From positions 1-7,543 of the forward strand of contig CAZRDB010000224.1 in NCBI GenBank assembly GCA_964598695.1: 7,543 bases of DNA, in the 5' to 3' direction. Shown here in pieces: positions 1 through 4,877 of the stretch. Under the pieces are notes generated by a model. It made no database searches and was not told the DNA's origin. It worked only from the letters and a program-made list of their open reading frames with translations. The position numbers and the translations under genes are program-made. Each line of letters begins with the position of its first letter. Position 1 is the first letter of the stretch. Origin of the DNA: CAZRDB01 sp964598695 (GTDB lineage Bacteria > Armatimonadota > Zipacnadia > UBA1398).

Positions 1-51
1 GCTTCCTTGACACGGAAGAGGTCGCTGGTTCAATTCCAGCAGCGCCCACCA
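1..51 (+). tRNA. tRNA-Val (anticodon GAC), 3' part only
   Basis: This is the 3' two-thirds of a tRNA whose 5' acceptor strand and D-arm lie before the window. The anticodon stem is CTTCC (2-6) with GGAAG (14-18) around the 7-base loop TTGACAC, placing anticodon GAC at 9-11, which reads valine codons GUC and GUU. The variable loop is 19-23. The T-arm is GCTGG (24-28) with CCAGC (36-40) and loop TTCAATT. The 3' acceptor strand AGCGCCC (41-47) is followed by discriminator A48 and an encoded CCA (49-51). The missing 5' strand should read GGGCGCT. It supplies charged valine to ribosomes and sits upstream of two other translation genes. Confidence 0.93.
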
Positions 52-115
52 CCCCCCCTCATACCGCGGCCGAAGCCAGGGAGTCTTCGGCGGGCGGGCA
101 CTCTGAGCGCGCACT

Positions 116-151
116 CGGGCGGCCGGCGTCACGCCGACCGCCCGTTTCGTT
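116..151 (+). terminator. terminator-like hairpin after tRNA-Val
   Basis: Arms 116-122 (CGGGCGG) and 138-144 (CCGCCCG) pair. After one C-A mismatch the stem continues with CGGCG (124-128) and CGCCG (132-136), closing a three-base TCA loop. A short T-rich run, TTTCGTT (145-151), follows. This is the shape of a factor-independent terminator and would separate the tRNA transcript from thrS. A weaker hairpin, CCGAAG (70-75) with CTTCGG (85-90), lies just before it. The T-tract is short and interrupted, so termination is inferred. Confidence 0.55.
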
Positions 152-158
152 AGCTGGA

Positions 159-192
159 GGCCCCCTGCCGGCCCGAGCGAGCCGTGGGGGCC
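159..192 (+). promoter_or_regulatory. thrS leader hairpin
   Basis: GGCCCCC (159-165) is the exact complement of GGGGGCC (186-192), enclosing a 20-base GC-rich loop. It ends about 14 bases before the thrS ribosome binding site. It would fold in the thrS leader RNA and could affect translation. Some bacteria control thrS through a leader structure bound by the synthetase itself, but nothing here specifically resembles the threonine anticodon arm, and it may simply reflect high GC content. Confidence 0.25.
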
Positions 193-206
193 AAACCCGA
201 AGGATT

Positions 207-213
207 GGAGGGA
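207..213 (+). promoter_or_regulatory. thrS ribosome binding site
   Basis: GGAGGGA lies with its GGAGGG core seven bases before the GTG at 220. It decides the thrS start: the in-frame GTG at 184 has no such site and falls inside the leader hairpin. Confidence 0.75.
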
Positions 214-219
214 TCTGCG

Positions 220-2225
220 GTGAGTGAGGGAGAGGCGCGTGTGTCCTTGCCGGACGGGAGCGAGAAGTCCGTTCCCCGAGGCGCCACCTACGCCGACCTG
301 GCCGCGAGCATCGGCGCGCGGCTCGCCAAGGCGGCACTCGGAGCGGTCGTTGACGAGAGGCCTGTGGACCTCACCACCCAGGTCCGGGATGGCGCGCGCG
401 TTCGCATCCTCACGTTCGCCGACCAAGCTGGACGGTCGATCTACCGGCACACGGCGGCGCACGTGCTCGCGCAGGCGGCCTGCGAGCTGTTCCCGGGGGC
501 GCGCCTCGGCGTCGGCCCGGCGCTCGAGGACCGCTTCTACTACGACATCGAGTTCCCCGAGCCGATCTCCCAGGAGGCGCTCCTCGACCTGCAGGATCGC
601 GTCTGCGCGATCATCGCGCGCAACCTGCCGATCACGAGGAGCGAGGTCTCGCGGGAGGAAGCGATCTCCCTCTTCGAGAGCCTCGGGCAGCCGTACAAGG
701 TCGAGCTGATCCGGGAGATCCCCGAGGATGAGGCGATCAGCCTCTACCGCCAGGGCGAGTTCGTCGATCTGTGCATGGGGCCGCACCTGCCGAGCACGGG
801 CAAGCTGAACCCGGCCGGGTTCAAGAACCGTAGCAACCCCGGGGCCACGGGGCGCCCCCCCAAAAAAAACCAGTGGCGGCCGGGGGTAGAGGCACGGNNN
901 NNNNNNNTCACCTTCAGTGCCCAGGCGGGGGCATCAGGGGCGGCGCCGCTCACAACCCGTTGCTGCAGCGGGTATACCGCACGGCATTCGCGGAGAAGTC
1001 TGACCTCGACGAGTTTGTACGGATCCTCGAAGAGGCGAAGAAGCGCGACCACCGGATCCTCGGCCGCGAGCTGGAGTTGTTCACCTTCTTCGAGCAGGAG
1101 GCCGGCCCCGGCATGGCCTTCTGGTATCCGAAGGGCGCCACACTCAAGCACGGGATCGAGCAGTGGATCCTCGGCGAACACCGGGCGCGCGGCTACCAGC
1201 TCGTCTGCACGCCGCACGTGACGAAGGTCGACCTGTGGAAGACCTCCGGCCACTACGGCACGTACGACATGTTCCTCACCGACATCGACGACAACGAGTA
1301 CGGCGTCAAGCCGATGAACTGCCCCGGCCACATCCTGCTCTACAAGTCGAAGACGCGGAGCTACCGGGACCTGCCCTACCGCATGTTCGAGCTGGGCACG
1401 GTCTACCGCCAGGAGCGCGCGGGCGTGCTCCACGGCCTGCTGCGGGTCCGGGGCTTCACGCAGGATGACGCGCACATCTTCTGCACGCCGGAGCAGCTCC
1501 CCGCCGAGATCCAGCGCGCCTACGACTTCTCGGTCTACTGCTGGAGCAAGTTCGGCTTCACCGACCGCAAGGTGTTCCTCGCGACGCGGCCCGCGAAGTC
1601 GGTCGGCTCCGATGAGATCTGGGAGCGGGCGACGAACTCGCTGGCGGGCGCGCTGGAGTCGGCCGGCCTCCCGTACGAGATCGACCCGGGCGGGGGCGCC
1701 TTCTACGGCCCGAAGATCGACGTCAAGTTCCGCGACGCGATCGGTCGGGAGTGGCAGGGACCGACCTTCCAGTGCGACTTCAACCTGCCCGATCGCTTCG
1801 ATCTCGCGTACGTCGGCGAGGACGGCGCGGAGCACCAGCCGGTGATGATCCACCGCGTCGTGCTGGCGGGGATCGAGCGGTTCATCGGGCTACTGATCGA
1901 GCACTTCGCGGGCGCGTTCCCCTTCTGGCTGGCGCCGGTGCAGGCGATGATCCTGCCGATCGCCGACCGCCACCTCGCGTACGCAAAAGGAGTCCAGGAG
2001 GCGCTCCAGGCAGAAGGGTTCCGCGCGGAGTTGGACGAATCGAGCGAACGGATTTCGTACAAGATCCGGGCCGCCGAGGTCCAGCGGGTTCCGTACATGC
2101 TGATCGTCGGGGACCGCGAAGCCGAGGCGGGCGAAGTCGGTGTGCGAAAGCGAGGCGACGGCGACCTCGGCTCGATGCCGCTGGATGCCTTGCGTGAGCG
2201 GTTTGCCCATGACTGTAGGGAGTGA
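220..2225 (+). CDS. thrS: threonyl-tRNA synthetase, interrupted by an assembly gap
   Basis: A cytoplasmic class II synthetase that joins threonine to tRNA-Thr using ATP. An N-terminal TGS domain (about residues 5-66) leads to the editing domain, with HTAAH (77-81) plus C185 and H189 as its metal-type site. The catalytic core follows. With the gap corrected, the zinc ligands of the active site are the Cys of MNCPGH (about 339), the His of DDAHIF (about 390) and the His of VMIHR (about 516); motif 2 is VYRQER and motif 3 includes GIERF. A C-terminal anticodon-binding domain ends at TGA 2223-2225. The GTG start at 220 is chosen for its ribosome binding site. The frame changes across the N gap at 898-907, but the flanks are duplicate poor-quality readings of one segment. 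Merging them gives about 639 residues, close to the 642 of the E. coli enzyme. I therefore treat it as a functional gene, not a pseudogene. Confidence 0.95.
826..984 (+). other. assembly gap with both flanks covering the same thrS segment
   Basis: Ten Ns stand at 898-907. The 72 bases before the gap (826-897) translate in the thrS frame as a degraded version of the expected LTSVAGAYWRGD segment and what follows: Ser, Gly, Ala, Arg, Asn and Val fall at matching positions. The bases after the gap (908-984) cover the same codons. At nucleotide level, 866-897 and 952-984 align with about three quarters identity and end in the same CACGG. The homopolymers (seven C, then eight A, at 855-869) suggest low-quality contig ends. 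Both halves are best read as unmerged copies of one stretch, with a negative gap length. Confidence 0.8.
2217..2225 (+). promoter_or_regulatory. infC ribosome binding site overlapping the thrS stop
   Basis: AGGGAGTGA resembles the anti-Shine-Dalgarno complement, and its last three bases are the thrS TGA. The GGAG core ends nine bases before the proposed ACG start at 2232. There is no comparable site at a suitable distance from the GTG at 2277. The overlap with the thrS stop suggests translational coupling. Confidence 0.55.
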
Positions 2226-2231
2226 AGACGC

Positions 2232-2894
2232 ACGGACAAGTCGCTTCGAGTAAACGAGAGAATCCGCGCCCGCGAGGTGCGCGTGATCGATGACAACGGG
2301 GACCAGCTCGGAATCATGGCCCCCCGTGAGGCGCTGGCACGGGCGCAGGAGCGCGGGCTCGATCTGATCGAGGTCGCCCCGACCGCCAAGCCTCCCGTCT
2401 GCCGGATCATGGACTACGGGCGGTTCAAGTACGAATCGCGCAAGAAGGAGAAAGAGGCCCATCGGACCTCGAAGGTCGTCGAACTGAAGACCGTGCGGCT
2501 GCGCCCGCACACGGACGACCACGACTTCGAGACCAAGAGCCGCACCGCGCGCCGCTTTCTCGAGCAGGGCAAGAAGGTCCGCGTCACGATGCTCTTCCGC
2601 GGCCGCGAGATGATGCACCAGAACCTCGCGCGCCAGAAGGTGCTTCGCATGGCCGAGACCCTCGCCGACATCTGCGAGGTCGAGCGCTCGCCGTCGATCG
2701 AGGGCCGCGCGATGTCGATGATCCTTAACCCCAAGGCAAGTGCCGTGAAGGCCGATGCCGCGGATGCGCCCGAGGCCGACGGCGACGCCCCGGTCGCGCC
2801 CAAGCCGCTCGCCGCGGTGAAGCCGGCCGAGCCGACCGAGCCGACGGCGCCGCCCGCGCCGGAGGCCCCCCCGGCCACGCCGGCCGGGGAGTAG
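2232..2894 (+). CDS. infC: translation initiation factor IF3, probable ACG start, Ala/Pro-rich tail
   Basis: IF3 binds the 30S subunit, prevents premature 50S joining and checks the start codon and initiator tRNA. The N-domain covers about residues 5-73 (RVNERIRAREVRVID, then PPVCRIMDYGRFKYE). A Lys/Arg-rich linker leads to the C-domain at about 84-168, with RGREM (123-127) and SIEGR. The conserved N-terminus extends upstream of the first ordinary start, GTG 2277, which would remove RVNERIRARE. Between the thrS stop and 2277 the frame has no ATG, GTG or TTG. ACG 2232 is chosen because it has a Shine-Dalgarno at good spacing and yields a normal N-terminus, for about 220 residues. IF3 elsewhere (AUU in E. 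coli) uses a rare start for self-regulation. The last 50 or so residues are Ala/Pro/Glu-rich, probably disordered, and absent from E. coli IF3. It directly follows thrS in the same reading frame. Confidence 0.9.
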   Translation, partial: TDKSLRVNERIRAREVRVIDDNGDQLGIMAPREALARAQERGLDLIEVAPTAKPPVCRIMDYGRFKYESRKKEKEAHRTSKVVELKTVRLRPHTDDHDFETKSRTARRFLEQGKKVRVTMLFRGREMMHQNLARQKVLRMAETLADICEVERSPSIEGRAMSMILNPKASAVKADAADAPEADGDAPVAPKPLAAVKPAEPTEPTAPPAPEAPPATPAGE

Positions 2895-2919
2895 CGCCCG
2901 CGATCGTTCGCTGCACACT

Positions 2920-2949
2920 CTCGGGGAGGGCCACGGAGCCCTCCCCGAG
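2920..2949 (+). terminator. hairpin terminator after infC
   Basis: CTCGGGGAGGGC (2920-2931) and GCCCTCCCCGAG (2938-2949) form a perfect 12-bp stem with a six-base loop, 25 bases after the infC stop. No T-tract follows, so it may work as a weak intrinsic terminator, a processing or mRNA-stabilising structure, or with Rho. A second smaller hairpin, ACGGCC (2956-2961) with GGCCGT (2969-2974), follows before the next gene. Confidence 0.5.
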
Positions 2950-2997
2950 CCACGTACGGCCGCGCTGAGGCCGTCGCCCACGGGAAGGGAGCGCCCC

Positions 2998-3816
2998 ATG
3001 GCCCGAGCGCACCGAGAGCGAGCCGCCGAAACCGAGGCCGGGTCCCCTGCCCCCCCCTGGCGCCCGGCTCTGCTCGCCGGCCTCATCGCCACGCTCGCGT
3101 TCATCGTGGTCGATCTCCTGCTCACCTGGGGCTCCGAGGCGACGGGTTGGTTCCCGCCGGCGGTCTTCCTCACGGGCTTCTGCGTCGGCCTCACCCGGGC
3201 GCGTCCGCTCGTCTGGCTTGCCGGGGCCGCTGTCGCCGTGGCGGTCGCCCTCATCATCGGCACGCAGATCATGCCCCGCCTCGCCGCCCCCCTGGTGCGC
3301 GAGGATCCGCTCCGCCCCGCCGACGCCGTCGTCTGCCTCTCGAGCGGCGCGACGACCGAGGGTCGGCTCGACAACTTCGGCACCGAGCGACTGCTCGGCG
3401 CGCTGCGGCTGATGCGGGACGGCGTCGCGCCGGTGCTGGTCCGGACCCGCCTGCCCGAGGGCTATGCACCGGTGGACGGCGATGTCCGCGAGCTGGCCGA
3501 CCTCGCGGGCGTCACCGCCGAGATCTGGGCGGTGGGCCCGGTCGGCAACACCCGCGACGAGGCCGCGCTGGTGGCCGAACTCGCGCGCGAGCGGGGCTGG
3601 AGGCGCATCGTGCTCGTCACGAACGCGACGCACAGCCGCCGGGCGGCGGCGACCTTCGAGGCGGTCGGCCTCGAGGTGATCTCGCGGCCGTGCCCGAGCC
3701 GCACCTACTCGACCCTCGGGCCCTGCAGCGCGCTCGACAACGTCTTCCTGACTCAGTCCTGGGTCCACGAGCAACTCGGCTGGGTCGCCTACCGGCACCG
3801 GGGCTGGGTCCGCTGA
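2998..3816 (+). CDS. membrane-anchored DUF218 (YdcF/ElyC/SanA-like) protein
   Basis: A 272-residue protein with a charged N-terminus and three hydrophobic segments (about 22-44, 52-66 and 69-92), then a soluble domain. That domain carries the DUF218 landmarks: ADAVVCLSSG (108-117), GNTRDEA (183-189) and VTNATHSRRA (207-216). DUF218 proteins have a Rossmann-like fold. Relatives such as ElyC and SanA are linked to cell-envelope integrity in enterobacteria, but the family's reaction is not firmly known, so the role here is open. AAGGGA (2985-2990) stands seven bases before the ATG and supports the start. It lies beyond the infC hairpins, so it may have its own promoter, and it converges with the peroxiredoxin gene. 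Family assignment is fairly sure; function is not. Confidence 0.8.
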   Translation: MARAHRERAAETEAGSPAPPWRPALLAGLIATLAFIVVDLLLTWGSEATGWFPPAVFLTGFCVGLTRARPLVWLAGAAVAVAVALIIGTQIMPRLAAPLVREDPLRPADAVVCLSSGATTEGRLDNFGTERLLGALRLMRDGVAPVLVRTRLPEGYAPVDGDVRELADLAGVTAEIWAVGPVGNTRDEAALVAELARERGWRRIVLVTNATHSRRAAATFEAVGLEVISRPCPSRTYSTLGPCSALDNVFLTQSWVHEQLGWVAYRHRGWVR

Positions 3817-3841
3817 CCAGCCCGCAGGACTCGGAATCGAT

Positions 3842-3872
3842 CGGCCCCGGGCGGAGCCTCCACCCGGGGCCG
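3842..3872. terminator. bidirectional terminator-like inverted repeat between convergent genes
   Basis: CGGCCCCGGG (3842-3851) pairs perfectly with CCCGGGGCCG (3863-3872) around an 11-base loop, in the 78 bases between two converging genes. A second 6-bp hairpin, CGCGGT (3874-3879) with ACCGCG (3885-3890), adjoins it. There is no T-tract on either side. Position and symmetry suggest shared transcript ends; this is inferred. Confidence 0.5.
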
Positions 3873-3894
3873 TCGCGGTTCCCGACCGCGCTCC

Positions 3895-4656
3895 CTACAC
3901 CCCCGGGGGCAGCTTGAGGCTGTCCTTCGCGAGCTTGCGGAAGCACAGGTACCAGTCCACGCACTCGTAGTCCTTGCCGGCGCCGACCACGCGCTCCTGC
4001 GCGGTCCCGCACGAGCCGGGCGGCGGGACGATCACGTCGTCGCCCGGCCTCCAGTTGGCCGGCGTCGCAACCTCGTGCTCGTCGGCCGTCTGCACCGCGA
4101 TGACCAGCCGGAGGAGTTCGTCCATGTTCCGGCCGTTGGAGAGCGGGTAGTAGATCATCGCCCGCACCCGGGCCTCGGGATCGATCAGGAAGACCGCTCG
4201 CACGGCCTTGGTGTCGCTGGCCGAGGGCTGGAGCATCCCGTACTTGCGGGCGACCTCCATCTTGAGGTCGGCGATGACGGGGAACTTCACCTCGACGCCC
4301 TCGAGGCCCTTGAAGCGTGCCTTCTCCTTGACGTTGCGCAGCCAGGCGATGTGGCTGTACAGGCTGTCGATCGACAGGCCGATCAGCTCGCAGTTGAGCG
4401 CACGGAACTGCTCCTGCATGGAGGCGAAGCTCATGAACTCCGTGGTGCAGACGGGGGTGAAGTCGGCCGGGTGGCTGAACAGGATCACCCACTTGCCCTT
4501 GTAGTCCTCGGGGAAGTGGAGCGGCCCCTGCGTGGTCTCCGCGACGAAGGCGGGGGCCGGATCGCCGATCAGCGGGATGTGAGTCGGGGCAGGTCCCTCC
4601 TCGGGCGCGCCGACGACCTCCATCAGACTCGACAGTGCTGCCAATCGTCCAACCAT
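3895..4656 (-). CDS. peroxiredoxin, Prx6 / 1-Cys type with extra C-terminal cysteines
   Basis: A thiol peroxidase that reduces hydrogen peroxide or organic hydroperoxides. The AhpC/TSA thioredoxin fold starts near IPLIGDPAPAF (27-37). The peroxidatic motif HPADFTPVCTTE (62-73) has P63, T67 and C70 as PxxxTxxC; R153 in AVRAVFLIDP is the likely conserved active-site Arg. The long C-terminal part with NWRPGDDVIVPPP (201-213) is typical of the Prx6 group. C216, C232 and C238 follow in SCGT and ECVDWYLCF; related archaeal enzymes use C-terminal cysteines to resolve the sulfenic acid. The start is uncertain. ATG 4656 gives 253 residues with a GGTGA five bases upstream; ATG 4719 has GAGGA nine bases upstream but adds 21 Arg-rich residues with codons (AGA, GGA, ACA) unlike the rest; ATG 4623 is also possible. 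No signal peptide is seen. It probably uses the AT-rich divergent promoter region. Confidence 0.9.
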   Translation of the reverse strand: MVGRLAALSSLMEVVGAPEEGPAPTHIPLIGDPAPAFVAETTQGPLHFPEDYKGKWVILFSHPADFTPVCTTEFMSFASMQEQFRALNCELIGLSIDSLYSHIAWLRNVKEKARFKGLEGVEVKFPVIADLKMEVARKYGMLQPSASDTKAVRAVFLIDPEARVRAMIYYPLSNGRNMDELLRLVIAVQTADEHEVATPANWRPGDDVIVPPPGSCGTAQERVVGAGKDYECVDWYLCFRKLAKDSLKLPPGV

Positions 4657-4719
4657 GTCTGTCACCGGTCCTCTCGCGTGCTCCGATCGCCGCCGGGGCA
4701 GTCTCCCAACCGCGATCAT

Positions 4720-4877
4720 ATGCCCATTTCCTCATACACTAGCAGCTCGTAACTACTAATGCAACAGTACAGTCGCGAGCGACGCGTTGCCAGGGCGGGA
4801 CTTCCCCCCCGTGCCGAGGGTTCCTGCGCGTTTGGCGGAACACGCCGAATGCAGATCGGTGAAAGGAAGCCGAGACC
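4720..4877. promoter_or_regulatory. divergent intergenic region with AT-rich promoter-like island
   Basis: These bases separate the leftward peroxiredoxin gene from the rightward beta-helix gene. In 4721-4770, 28 of 50 bases are A or T, well above the surrounding DNA, as expected for promoters. On the minus strand a weak pair, TTGCAT (4764-4759) and TAGTGT (4741-4736) with 17-base spacing, could serve the peroxiredoxin. On the plus strand TACTAAT (4754-4760) is a loose -10 candidate. A small inverted repeat GTCGC-GA-GCGAC lies just right of the island. None of the boxes is close to consensus, so only the region is supported. Confidence 0.4.

Noticed and set aside
184..219. Upstream in-frame GTG as thrS start
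   Set aside because: No ribosome binding site, lies inside a hairpin, and adds residues not needed before the TGS domain; GTG 220 has GGAGGGA at good spacing.
744..1853. Long minus-strand open frame across thrS
   Set aside because: It runs through the N gap and opposes a well-conserved synthetase; composition shadow.
220..2225. thrS as a genuine pseudogene
   Set aside because: All catalytic, editing and zinc residues are intact on both sides and the disruption coincides exactly with an N gap flanked by duplicate sequence.
2277..2279. GTG as infC start
   Set aside because: It would delete the conserved RVNERIRARE segment of IF3 and has no good ribosome binding site.
1890..3383. Long minus-strand open frame across thrS end, infC and the DUF218 gene
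   Set aside because: Arg/Ala-rich, no domain, opposite three supported genes.
4075..4752. Plus-strand open frame opposite the peroxiredoxin
   Set aside because: No domain, and the minus-strand peroxiredoxin has all its catalytic motifs.
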